Source of the DNA: an uncultured Collinsella sp.
Lineage (GTDB): Bacteria; Actinomycetota; Coriobacteriia; Coriobacteriales; Coriobacteriaceae
Direction: 5' to 3'
Assembly (NCBI GenBank): GCA_900550355.1
Contig: URRT01000038.1
Coordinates: forward strand, 1-13,522
Length of the DNA stretch: 13,522 nt
A program made the translations under genes and the position numbers. This document shows positions 1 to 6,480 of this stretch, in pieces; the first letter of the stretch is position 1; each line of letters begins with the position of its first letter. The notes below the pieces were generated by a model. That model made no database searches. It was given only the letters and a program-made list of their open reading frames with translations, and was not told the origin of the DNA.

Positions 1-72
1 ACCGCAGGAAGCTTGGATACGCCTAGGCGCGGTCCAAGAAATCGTCCGCACCCCCTTTTTCCTGCTTGAATT

Positions 73-101
73 TGAAACATTTCGTCCGGCAAGAGCGTAT
101 C
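73..101 (+). promoter_or_regulatory. Putative ECF-type promoter upstream of the sigma factor gene
   Basis: A TGAAAC element at 73-78 and a CGTATC element at 96-101 are separated by 17 bp. This resembles the -35 (GAAAC core) and -10 (CGTA core) elements recognised by many ECF sigma factors of the SigW type. It lies about 50 bp before the sigma gene start at 150, so autoregulation is an inference from position and motif. No comparably good vegetative promoter is visible here. The first 143 bases hold nothing else that I can identify. Confidence 0.5.
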
Positions 102-149
102 TATGGTGAGGGCCTCATCGAGAACCATTAACGTCACCGGGAGGTGATT

Positions 150-665
150 ATGGAAGAACAAGCTTTTAGACAGGCGGTCGAAGATCACCGGGATGTCGTG
201 TTTCGAATCGCATTGACGTACCTGCGCGATCGCGCTGATGCCGACGATATTGCCCAAGACGTCTTTCTTAAGTTGCTTAAAAGCGATGGACACTTTGAAA
301 GTCGGGAACATCTTCGTCGCTGGCTTATCCGGGTCACGATCAATGAATGCAAATCGCTCTTTCGAAAGCCATGGAGGCGTGTGGAGGATATTGAGAACCT
401 GGCCGAGTCGCTTTCGATAGCGCAGGATGAGACCAAGGCGGTCCTGTCAGATGTCATGCGGCTTCCGGAGCGATTCCGTGTTCCCATCGTGCTCTATTAC
501 TATCTGGGCTTTTCGACCTCAGAGATTGCCGAGTTGTTGCATGTACCAGCCGCGACCGTTCGAACGCGTTTGGCTCGCGGCAGGTCGAAGCTCAAGTTCA
601 TCCTAGAGGAGGGCGACCGTGAAATCCAACCAAATCAAGCAGGCCTTCGAGTCCGTCCAAGCTGA
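150..665 (+). CDS. ECF-type RNA polymerase sigma factor (sigma-70 family)
   Basis: This 171-residue protein has the two-domain build of an ECF sigma factor. Region 2 covers about residues 8-75, with a DADDIAQDVF segment typical of region 2.2 (core RNA polymerase binding). Region 4 covers about residues 105-153, with the helix-turn-helix reading TSEIAELLHVPAATVRTRLARG, which would contact the -35 element. There is no region 1.1 or region 3, and the length is normal for the group. I chose ATG 150 because GGGAGGTGAT at 139-148 sits 5 nt upstream; an in-frame GTG at 144 falls inside that ribosome binding site. The last 47 nt overlap the following membrane-protein gene, which suggests translational coupling. 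The family directs stress or envelope regulons, but the signal and targets here are unknown. Confidence 0.9.
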   Translation: MEEQAFRQAVEDHRDVVFRIALTYLRDRADADDIAQDVFLKLLKSDGHFESREHLRRWLIRVTINECKSLFRKPWRRVEDIENLAESLSIAQDETKAVLSDVMRLPERFRVPIVLYYYLGFSTSEIAELLHVPAATVRTRLARGRSKLKFILEEGDREIQPNQAGLRVRPS

Positions 666-1695
666 TAGCGATCTTGCAGATCGCGTCCTTAATACCGCTG
701 CGGGTGAGCCGCTTCATCGAAAGGGCCACGCGAAGCCTCTGTATGTTGCCGTGATCGGATGCCTTGCCGGAGTGCTGGCGACCGGAGGGGTCGCCTACGC
801 CGTCGTCAATTCCAGTTATTTTGCCTCTGCCTGGGGAAACCATGGCAACGGAGAGTCCATTACCTGGACTCAAGGTGGCTCGTCGGGGACTAAATATACC
901 TACACCAGAGAGTTTGGTGATGGTATCACGCCCCAAAGCTTGGAGGGTTCAGTACAGAAGGTCAATCTGTCCGTCGAGGGCAACGGCTATACACTCGACA
1001 TTCATGATATGGCTATCGATAAAAACGGTTGCGGTGCCGTGACGTTTACGTTGTCCAATCCAAATGGTGTTAACTACTACAAGCCGGCAGCAGAGACAGG
1101 CGAACTTGTTCTCTATGGTGAAGAAGAACAAGGCATCGGCACGCCCAGCATGAACTTCGGCGAGGAATGGGCTGATACACGCTGCACCATTGATAAGGAC
1201 ACATCAAGCGACACGGTCATTAATGGCACGATGTACTTTGCTTCTATGGATCGCGAGCGAGGTTTTCAACATGCGGTCACCTGGAATATCTCGTGGACCG
1301 AGGGCGAAGGCGAGGATGCGAAGCCGTTCGAGGCATCGACGCCCGAGTTTAGCGTTGGAGCGTACGTCGATACAAAGGAACTCCACTCCGATGACTCGCC
1401 TCTTGAGATTAGCCCGTTTTCCATCCAGACGCACATCGATGATTTGGGCTATGAAGCAGTTGAAAATAAGCTGACCGTCAGCTACAAGGATGGATCGGAG
1501 CAGATTATCGAAGATGACAACGCAGGGGTGTTCAACTTATATTTTTCTTATGCACGCAATAGCGGAGAGAACATCTGGGTGCCAACGAAGTTGATTGATG
1601 TCGACCAAGTGGTCTCAGTAACGCTTGAGGGCACGAGGTGCACGTCAACAGGAGAGACCGAAACAGAAGTGCCCTTTACCATCGTCTATTCGTAA
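619..1695 (+). CDS. Single-pass membrane protein, putative anti-sigma factor
   Basis: The 358-residue protein has a charged N-terminal segment of about 40 residues, one hydrophobic helix at about residues 41-63, and a large hydrophilic C-terminal part of almost 300 residues predicted to lie outside the membrane. That topology, with its position directly after and overlapping an ECF sigma gene, is typical of membrane-bound anti-sigma factors. The N-terminal segment has no His/Cys zinc motif of the ZAS type, so it would be a different class. The overall look recalls DUF4179-type proteins found beside sigma genes in Firmicutes and Coriobacteria, but I cannot confirm the domain. The start is GTG 619, supported by GAGGAGGG at 606-613, 5 nt upstream. 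A terminator follows the stop. The role is inferred mainly from context; a sigma-regulated envelope protein is the alternative. Confidence 0.7.
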   Translation: MKSNQIKQAFESVQADSDLADRVLNTAAGEPLHRKGHAKPLYVAVIGCLAGVLATGGVAYAVVNSSYFASAWGNHGNGESITWTQGGSSGTKYTYTREFGDGITPQSLEGSVQKVNLSVEGNGYTLDIHDMAIDKNGCGAVTFTLSNPNGVNYYKPAAETGELVLYGEEEQGIGTPSMNFGEEWADTRCTIDKDTSSDTVINGTMYFASMDRERGFQHAVTWNISWTEGEGEDAKPFEASTPEFSVGAYVDTKELHSDDSPLEISPFSIQTHIDDLGYEAVENKLTVSYKDGSEQIIEDDNAGVFNLYFSYARNSGENIWVPTKLIDVDQVVSVTLEGTRCTSTGETETEVPFTIVYS

Positions 1696-1702
1696 GATTT
1701 GG

Positions 1703-1735
1703 GGCCGCTTCCTACTAGGGGAAGCGGCCTCTTTT
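1703..1735 (+). terminator. Rho-independent terminator after the sigma/membrane-protein pair
   Basis: A perfect 10-bp stem (GGCCGCTTCC at 1703-1712 with GGAAGCGGCC at 1720-1729) has a 7-nt loop and is followed by TCTTTT. It begins 8 nt after the stop codon at 1695 and closes the two-gene unit. Confidence 0.9.
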
Positions 1736-1818
1736 GCGGTAAATGGGCGCTTAAAGCGAGCAGTATTCGTCTGAATTTCGGAAGTATGCGGCAAAATCTT
1801 GATAGGTCGCCCGGACCG

Positions 1819-1854
1819 GGAATCCGCCCACGCGCACAGAAGGGGATTCCTTTT
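1819..1854 (+). other. Orphan hairpin with short T run in the gene-free stretch
   Basis: GGAATCC at 1819-1825 can pair with GGATTCC at 1844-1850 across an 18-nt loop, and TTTT follows. This is terminator-like but weak because of the short stem and wide loop. It lies upstream of the str promoter, so it is not in the str leader. I see no gene in the stretch 1696-2031. Its contents are the terminator at 1703, this hairpin, the promoter at 1910-1938 and the rpsL leader. Confidence 0.25.
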
Positions 1855-1909
1855 GTGTAGGGTTTGCGGAAATGTGCCTATTTTGGGATACGCCCGGCGG
1901 CGTGGTCTG

Positions 1910-1938
1910 TTGACGGCACAGCTAACGCCACGTATCCT
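1910..1938 (+). promoter_or_regulatory. Vegetative (sigma-A type) promoter of the str operon
   Basis: TTGACG at 1910-1915 (5 of 6 matches to the -35 consensus) and TATCCT at 1933-1938 (4 of 6 to the -10) have the ideal 17-bp spacer. Transcription would begin near 1945, giving a leader of about 87 nt before rpsL. A small hairpin in that leader pairs AGGGG (1958-1962) with CCCCT (1971-1975). This is the best vegetative promoter in the window, as expected for ribosomal protein genes. Confidence 0.7.
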
Positions 1939-2031
1939 ATCGAACTGCGTGTTTCGTAGGGGGATGCTGACCCCTCGATTCAAGCCGTTGCACTTTACAG
2001 AAAGCTGGAATCATTCGAGAAGGAGTACGCT

Positions 2032-2409
2032 TTGCCTACTATTAACCAGCTGGTTCGCCAGGGCCGTCGTTCCGTGCCCAAGAAGTCCAAGAACGCTGCT
2101 CTGCAGCACAACTCCCAGAAGCGCGGCGTGTGCACCCGCGTCTTCACCACGAGCCCCAAGAAGCCGAACTCGGCTCTTCGTAAGGTTGCCCGTGTTCGCC
2201 TCGTCAACGGCATCGAAGTTACCGCTTACATCCCGGGTGAGGGCCACAACCTGCAGGAGCACTCCATCGTGCTCGTTCGCGGTGGTCGTGTCCGTGACCT
2301 CCCTGGTGTCCGTTATCACGTCATCCGTGGCGCCTACGACGCTGCTCCGGTCCAGAACCGTATGCAGGCCCGTTCCAAGTACGGTGCTAAGCGCCCCAAG
2401 GCTAAATAA
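2032..2409 (+). CDS. rpsL: 30S ribosomal protein S12
   Basis: This 125-residue protein of the small-subunit decoding centre opens with MPTINQLVR and carries the invariant CTRV, KKPNSALRK and GEGHNLQEHS segments, so it is full length. It starts with TTG at 2032. The choice is firm because AAGGAG at 2020-2025 lies 6 nt upstream and the protein start matches the family exactly. Lys43 is conserved, but the usual Lys88 is Arg in the GGRVRDLPG loop. Lys88 to Arg is a known streptomycin-resistance substitution in Mycobacterium tuberculosis and, as K87R, in Escherichia coli. Asp89, the residue methylthiolated by RimO in E. coli, is present. It is the first gene of the str operon, 73 nt before rpsG, and has the strong codon bias of a highly expressed gene. 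Confidence 0.98.
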   Translation: MPTINQLVRQGRRSVPKKSKNAALQHNSQKRGVCTRVFTTSPKKPNSALRKVARVRLVNGIEVTAYIPGEGHNLQEHSIVLVRGGRVRDLPGVRYHVIRGAYDAAPVQNRMQARSKYGAKRPKAK

Positions 2410-2434
2410 GCCAGATAACGTTTTGATACTTTCG

Positions 2435-2460
2435 CCGTGTGCCGCCTAAGCGCCGCACGG
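2435..2460 (+). promoter_or_regulatory. Intercistronic hairpin between rpsL and rpsG
   Basis: CCGTGTG at 2435-2441 pairs with CGCACGG at 2454-2460 (seven pairs, one of them G-U). A C/C mismatch and three more pairs then close a CTAA tetraloop at 2446-2449. No T run follows, so it is not a terminator. In E. coli, S7 binds the S12-S7 intercistronic region and represses translation; this hairpin has the right position for a similar role. That role is inference, since the fold does not show the protein site. Confidence 0.35.
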
Positions 2461-2482
2461 TAGACACTTAAGGAGATTTCAC

Positions 2483-2956
2483 ATGCCGCGTCGTGCAGCA
2501 GCTAATCGTCGTGAGGTTCAGCCTGACGCCGTTTACAACAACCGCCTGGTGACTCAGCTCATCAACAAGGTCCTTCTTGACGGCAAGAAGGCCACCGCTG
2601 AGCGCATCGTTTACACCGCTTTCGAGATCGTTGCCGAGAAGTCCGAGGGTGGCGACGCTCTCGCTACCTTCAAGAAGGCTATGGACAACGTCAAGCCCAC
2701 GCTCGAGGTTAAGCCCAAGCGTGTCGGTGGCGCTACCTATCAGGTCCCGATGGAGGTCAACTCCCGTCGTTCCACCGCTCTGGGTATCCGCTGGATCGTC
2801 AACTTCTCCCGCGCTCGCAAGGAGAAGACCATGGCCGAGCGTCTCGCCAACGAGATCCTCGACGCTTCCAACGGCCTGGGCGCTTCCGTCAAGAAGCGTG
2901 AGGACGTCTTCAAGATGGCCGAGGCCAACCGCGCGTTCTCTCACTATCGTTGGTAA
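2483..2956 (+). CDS. rpsG: 30S ribosomal protein S7
   Basis: This 157-residue protein nucleates assembly of the 30S head by binding the 3' domain of 16S rRNA and lies near the exit-site tRNA. Family marks are the MPRR start, the RVGGATYQVP segment in the middle, the RWIVNFSRAR stretch and the FSHYRW end. The length matches the usual 156 or so residues. ATG 2483 is preceded by AAGGAG at 2470-2475 with 7 nt spacing. It lies between rpsL and fusA, only 19 nt before the latter, in the classic str operon order. S7 is the autoregulator of this operon in E. coli; the hairpin just upstream would be the place to look for such control here. Confidence 0.98.
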   Translation: MPRRAAANRREVQPDAVYNNRLVTQLINKVLLDGKKATAERIVYTAFEIVAEKSEGGDALATFKKAMDNVKPTLEVKPKRVGGATYQVPMEVNSRRSTALGIRWIVNFSRARKEKTMAERLANEILDASNGLGASVKKREDVFKMAEANRAFSHYRW

Positions 2957-2975
2957 GTTAAGGTAAGGAACTAAC

Positions 2976-5075
2976 ATGGCTAAGCCTAAGTACAAGCTTT
3001 CCGATACCCGTAACATCGGCATCATGGCCCACATCGATGCCGGTAAGACCACCACGACCGAGCGTATTCTTTACTACACCGGTAAGACCCACAAGATCGG
3101 TGAGGTCCATGAGGGCGCTGCCACCATGGACTGGATGGTTCAGGAGCAGGAGCGCGGCGTAACCATTACCTCCGCTGCTACCACGTGCTTCTGGAACAAG
3201 GACGGTAAGGACTACCGCATCCAGATCATCGACACCCCGGGCCACGTTGACTTCACCGCCGAGGTCGAGCGCTGCCTGCGCGTTCTCGATGGCGCTGTCG
3301 CCGTCTTCGACGCCGTTGCCGGCGTTCAGCCCCAGTCTGAGACCGTTTGGCGTCAGGCTTCTACCTTCAATGTCCCCCGCATCGCCTTCATCAACAAGTA
3401 TGACCGCGTGGGCGCCGACTTCTTCAACGCTATCGAGACCATGAAGGATCGTCTCGACGCTAACGCCGTGGCCGCTCAGGTCCCGATGGGCGCCGAGGAC
3501 AACTTCTGGGGCGTCATCGACCTGGTCACCATGACTGCATGGGACTTCAAGGCCGACGAGAAGGGTATGACCTACCCCGAGCCGATGGACGAGATCCCGG
3601 CTGAGTTTGCCGACATCGCTGCCACCAAGCGCGAGGAACTCCTCGACGCTGCTGCCAGCTTTGACGACGAGCTCATGGAGAAGATCCTCATGGAGGAGGA
3701 CTTCACCGTCGAGGAGCTCAAGGCTGCTCTGCGCAAGGGCGTTCTGGCCAACGAGCTCAACCTCGTCTTCGTGGGCTCCGCCTACAAGAACAAGGGCGTC
3801 CAGGAGCTGCTCGACGCTGTCGTCGACTACCTGCCCAGCCCGCTCGACGTCGAGGCCGTCACCGGTACCGATCCGGACACCGGCGAGGAGATCCAGCGTC
3901 ATCCTTCCTTCGACGAGCCCTTCTCCGGCCTGGTCTTCAAGATCATGACCGACCCGTTCGTCGGTAAGCTCACCTACGTCCGCGTTTACTCCGGCCGCGC
4001 CGAGTCCGGCTCCTACGTTGTCAACGCTTCCAACGGTCAGCGCGAGCGCCTCGGCCGCATCCTCGAGATGAACGCCGCCGAGCGTATCGACCGTGACGAC
4101 GCTGCCGCCGGCGACATCGTCGCTTGCGTCGGCTTCAAGAACTCCACCACCGGCGACACCCTGTGCGCCGAGGGCAAGGAGATCGTCCTCGAGAAGATCG
4201 AGTTCGCTAAGCCCGTTATCGACGTTGCCATCGAGCCCAAGACCAAGGCCGAGCAGGACAAGATGTCCCTGGCTCTGACCAAGCTCGCCGAGGAGGACCC
4301 GACCTTCCAGGTGTCCACCAACCACGAGACCGGCCAGACCATCATCGCCGGCATGGGCGAGCTGCACCTCGAGATCATCGTTGACCGTCTGCTCCGTGAG
4401 TTCAAGGTTGACGCTAACGTTGGTAAGCCCCAGGTTGCCTACCGCGAGACCGCTGGTCACGACGTCGAGAAGGCTGAGGGCAAGTTCGTCCGTCAGTCCG
4501 GCGGTCGCGGTCAGTACGGCCACGCCGTCATCAAGCTCGAGAAGATGGAGGAGGGTTTCGGCTACGAGTTCGTCAACGCTATCGTCGGCGGCGTCGTGCC
4601 CAAGGAGTACATCCCGTCCATCGACAAGGGCATCCAGGAGGCCCTGAACACCGGTGTTATCGCCGGCTTCCCGGTCCTCGACGTTAAGGTCACCCTGTTC
4701 GACGGTTCTTACCACGAGGTCGACTCCTCCGAGGCCGCCTTCAAGATCGCCGGTTCCATGGCTATCAAGGACGCCCTCAAGAAGTCCGACCCGCAGCTGC
4801 TCGAGCCGATCATGGCTGTCGAGGTCGAGACCCCCGAGCAGTACATGGGCGACGTTATGGGCAACCTCTCCGGTCGCCGCGGCAAGATCGAGGGCATGGA
4901 GGATCGCAAGAACAGCAAGCTCATCCGTGCCAAGGTGCCGCTGGGCGAGATGTTCGGTTACGCTACCGACCTTCGCTCCCAGACCCAGGGCCGTGCATCC
5001 TACACGATGCAGTTCGACTCTTATGAGCCCGCGCCCAAGTCCATTGTGGACGAGGTCATGAGCAAGAACGCCTAA
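2976..5075 (+). CDS. fusA: Translation elongation factor G
   Basis: EF-G is the ribosomal translocase, a GTPase that moves tRNAs and mRNA after peptide transfer and, with ribosome recycling factor, splits ribosomes. The 699 residues match the family (E. coli has 704). Visible GTPase motifs are G1 AHIDAGKT at 18-25, the switch I region ERGVTITSA at 59-67, G3 DTPGH at 86-90 and G4 NKYD at 140-143. G4 usually reads NKMD, so Tyr142 is slightly unusual, though the essential Asn, Lys and Asp are kept. The C-terminal half holds domains II-V, including the GRGQYGH segment of domain IV. ATG 2976 has AAGGAA at 2965-2970. The next gene is rpsJ, not tuf, which is the common neighbour elsewhere. Confidence 0.98.
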   Translation: MAKPKYKLSDTRNIGIMAHIDAGKTTTTERILYYTGKTHKIGEVHEGAATMDWMVQEQERGVTITSAATTCFWNKDGKDYRIQIIDTPGHVDFTAEVERCLRVLDGAVAVFDAVAGVQPQSETVWRQASTFNVPRIAFINKYDRVGADFFNAIETMKDRLDANAVAAQVPMGAEDNFWGVIDLVTMTAWDFKADEKGMTYPEPMDEIPAEFADIAATKREELLDAAASFDDELMEKILMEEDFTVEELKAALRKGVLANELNLVFVGSAYKNKGVQELLDAVVDYLPSPLDVEAVTGTDPDTGEEIQRHPSFDEPFSGLVFKIMTDPFVGKLTYVRVYSGRAESGSYVVNASNGQRERLGRILEMNAAERIDRDDAAAGDIVACVGFKNSTTGDTLCAEGKEIVLEKIEFAKPVIDVAIEPKTKAEQDKMSLALTKLAEEDPTFQVSTNHETGQTIIAGMGELHLEIIVDRLLREFKVDANVGKPQVAYRETAGHDVEKAEGKFVRQSGGRGQYGHAVIKLEKMEEGFGYEFVNAIVGGVVPKEYIPSIDKGIQEALNTGVIAGFPVLDVKVTLFDGSYHEVDSSEAAFKIAGSMAIKDALKKSDPQLLEPIMAVEVETPEQYMGDVMGNLSGRRGKIEGMEDRKNSKLIRAKVPLGEMFGYATDLRSQTQGRASYTMQFDSYEPAPKSIVDEVMSKNA

Positions 5076-5100
5076 GTTCGAGCTCCCTGTTACGTAATCC

Positions 5101-5119
5101 TGCGAGAACATCTCTCGCA
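5101..5119 (+). other. Hairpin between fusA and rpsJ
   Basis: A perfect 7-bp stem (TGCGAGA at 5101-5107 with TCTCGCA at 5113-5119) has a 5-nt loop and lies 18 nt before the rpsJ start. Only CTCTTT follows, so it may be a weak attenuator, an RNA processing site or an mRNA-stability element that sets rpsJ expression apart from fusA. The function is not shown by the sequence. Confidence 0.4.
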
Positions 5120-5136
5120 CTCTTTGGAGGTTTAAG

Positions 5137-5445
5137 TTGGCTACCCAGAAGATCCGCATTCGCCTCAAGGGCTATGATCACGAGGTCGTCGATCAGTCCG
5201 CGAAGCTCATCGTCGAGACCGCTCAGAAGACCGGCGCTCGCGTTTCCGGTCCTGTCCCCCTGCCCACCGAGCGCAACCTGTACACGGTTATCCGCTCGCC
5301 GCATGTGAACAAGGACTCCCGTGAGCAGTTCGAGATGCGCACCCACAAGCGTCTCATCGACATCCTCGACCCCACCTCGGGCACCGTTGATTCGCTCATG
5401 CGTCTCGACCTCCCCGCTGGCGTCGACATCGACATCAAGCTCTAA
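5137..5445 (+). CDS. rpsJ: 30S ribosomal protein S10 (NusE)
   Basis: S10 is a 30S head protein and also, as NusE, a transcription antitermination partner of NusB. The 102 residues are the normal length. The protein opens MATQKIRIRLKGYDH and carries the typical GPVPLPTERNLYTVIRSPHV and FEMRTHKRLIDI segments. It starts with TTG at 5137, supported by GGAGG at 5126-5130 with 6 nt spacing and by the family start. It follows fusA after 61 nt and is closed by a strong terminator, so it appears to be the last gene of the str transcript. In most bacteria rpsJ heads the S10 operon (rplC, rplD, rplW and so on); here those genes do not follow. Confidence 0.97.
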   Translation: MATQKIRIRLKGYDHEVVDQSAKLIVETAQKTGARVSGPVPLPTERNLYTVIRSPHVNKDSREQFEMRTHKRLIDILDPTSGTVDSLMRLDLPAGVDIDIKL

Positions 5446-5464
5446 GCGATATCGCTCATAGCTT

Positions 5465-5505
5465 AAAGAGCCCCGCTGCCATTTTGGTAGCGGGGCTCTT
5501 TTGTT
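5465..5505. terminator. Strong rho-independent terminator between rpsJ and birA, probably bidirectional
   Basis: A stem of about 16 bp (5465-5480 with 5486-5501; core GAGCCCCGCT/AGCGGGGCTC, one G-T pair) has a 5-nt loop and runs into TTTTG. The A-rich left flank gives a T run on the other strand, so it can also end birA transcripts from the right. Bases 5506-5559 hold nothing further that I recognise. Confidence 0.92.
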
Positions 5506-5559
5506 TGAATGATGGTTTGGACTGCCGGGCAATGCTGCCGAGTAGGTGGCTGCGGCGCT

Positions 5560-6336
5560 CTATTCGCTCAAGGGGCGCAGCGATGCCTCCTCAAAATGGA
5601 AGGATTGCAAGCCGTCTTCCGTTTCGATGCACGCGCGACCAAAGCCATCGATCGTTTTAAAGATGCCTCGCGCCAGCTCGTCTCCAGCGGGGGAGCGGGC
5701 GATAACGTGCTCCCCGATCCAATTGAGGTGAGCGACATATTCGCCGTGGACGGGCGCGAGCGGTCCGGTGTTTTCTTCCATGGCATTGAGTAGATCAGCC
5801 CACGCGTCCACAGCGTTTACGACGGTGTGATAGACCTCCTTGAGTAGCACATCGACGGCGGGAATGTTCTCGTTGAGATCCGAGAGACCGATTGCCGGCA
5901 GGCCGCCATCGGGAACCTCCGCGGGCACATAGTTCACGTTGACGCCGATGCCACAGACCGCAAAGGGTTTGCCTTCGTTATCGCGTGCGGCCTCGACTAG
6001 AATGCCGCCGAGCTTGCGCCCTCGCGCGACCAGGTCGTTGGGCCATTTGAGGCCAATTTCGTTTGCAAGACCCTGCTTTTCGAGCGCCTCGAGCACCGCT
6101 AGGCCGCTGACGGCGGCAAGACCAGAGTACTTTGCAGGATTAACGCATGGACGCAGGACAATCGAAAGCAACAGGTTGCCGGCGGTTGAATCCCACTTGT
6201 GGCCGCGCCGGCCGCGTCCTGCTGTCTGAGCCCGGGCGGCAAGTCCTGTGCCGTGCGGTGCTCCCTGTTTTCCTGCTTCGAGCAGGTCATCGTTGGTCGA
6301 TCCGGTTACGTCGACTATCGTTAATTTGGCATCCAT
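5560..6336 (-). CDS. birA: Biotin-protein ligase, monofunctional (no DNA-binding domain)
   Basis: The enzyme activates biotin as biotinyl-AMP and attaches it to the lysine of biotin carboxyl carrier proteins, here most likely AccB encoded 5.4 kb away. The 258-residue protein shows GSTND at 12-16, the biotinyl-AMP loop GRGRRG at 40-45, KWPND at 97-101 and KLGGILVE at 108-115, all typical of the catalytic domain. It starts directly in that domain and lacks the 60-residue winged helix of E. coli BirA (321 residues), so it should not be a biotin repressor itself. ATG 6336 (minus strand) has AGGAGGT 10 nt upstream. It converges on rpsJ and is divergent from fabH, 176 nt apart, which places the ligase beside its substrate's operon. 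Confidence 0.92.
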   Translation of the reverse strand: MDAKLTIVDVTGSTNDDLLEAGKQGAPHGTGLAARAQTAGRGRRGHKWDSTAGNLLLSIVLRPCVNPAKYSGLAAVSGLAVLEALEKQGLANEIGLKWPNDLVARGRKLGGILVEAARDNEGKPFAVCGIGVNVNYVPAEVPDGGLPAIGLSDLNENIPAVDVLLKEVYHTVVNAVDAWADLLNAMEENTGPLAPVHGEYVAHLNWIGEHVIARSPAGDELARGIFKTIDGFGRACIETEDGLQSFHFEEASLRPLSE

Positions 6337-6408
6337 AACAACTGCTACCTCCTAAGTTAATAAGGCAATCGCGCAATGGTGTCGAGAGATAGACACAATG
6401 TGAAGCCT

Positions 6409-6436
6409 TTGTCGCATTTGGACAATTTAATATTAA
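6409..6436 (+). promoter_or_regulatory. Possible fab operon promoter (weakly supported)
   Basis: TTGTCG at 6409-6414 and TATTAA at 6431-6436 with a 16-bp spacer each match the vegetative consensus at 4 of 6 positions. The -10 overlaps a perfect TTAATATTAA palindrome (6427-6436) and the first 16-bp repeat, so a protein bound there would block it. Alternative -10 elements without a convincing -35 are TAAAAT at 6452-6457 and TATCCT at 6462-6467. I cannot choose between them from sequence. No clear birA promoter is visible on the minus strand either. Confidence 0.25.
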
Positions 6437-6448
6437 CACGTCAACAAC
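6433..6448 (+). repeat. 16-bp direct repeat, copy 1 (candidate operator)
   Basis: The sequence TTAACACGTCAACAAC is repeated exactly 48 bp downstream. Its first 12 bases form an imperfect dyad, TTnACnnGTnAA, as expected for the site of a dimeric regulator. It overlaps or flanks every plausible fab promoter. Regulator binding is inference. Confidence 0.6.
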
Positions 6449-6480
6449 GACTAAAATGCGCTATCCTCTCTTGGTCGATG

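Noticed and set aside
2..109. Open frame of 35 codons running in from the left edge and stopping at TGA 107, possibly the end of an upstream protein
   Set aside because: It is too short to identify, an open run of this length is common by chance, and it overlaps the ECF-type promoter elements.
1645..1983. 112-codon minus-strand frame in the gap before rpsL
   Set aside because: It reads back through the terminator stem at 1703-1729 into the membrane-protein gene and has no recognisable protein character.
1799..2449. 216-codon plus-strand frame covering the str promoter, leader and rpsL
   Set aside because: Most of it is an out-of-frame shadow of rpsL, and the upstream part covers the promoter.
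2958..5168. 736-codon open frame antisense to fusA
   Set aside because: It mirrors the biased codon use of fusA on the other strand. The translation is Leu/Gly/Val/Asp-rich without a recognisable domain, and fusA is certain.
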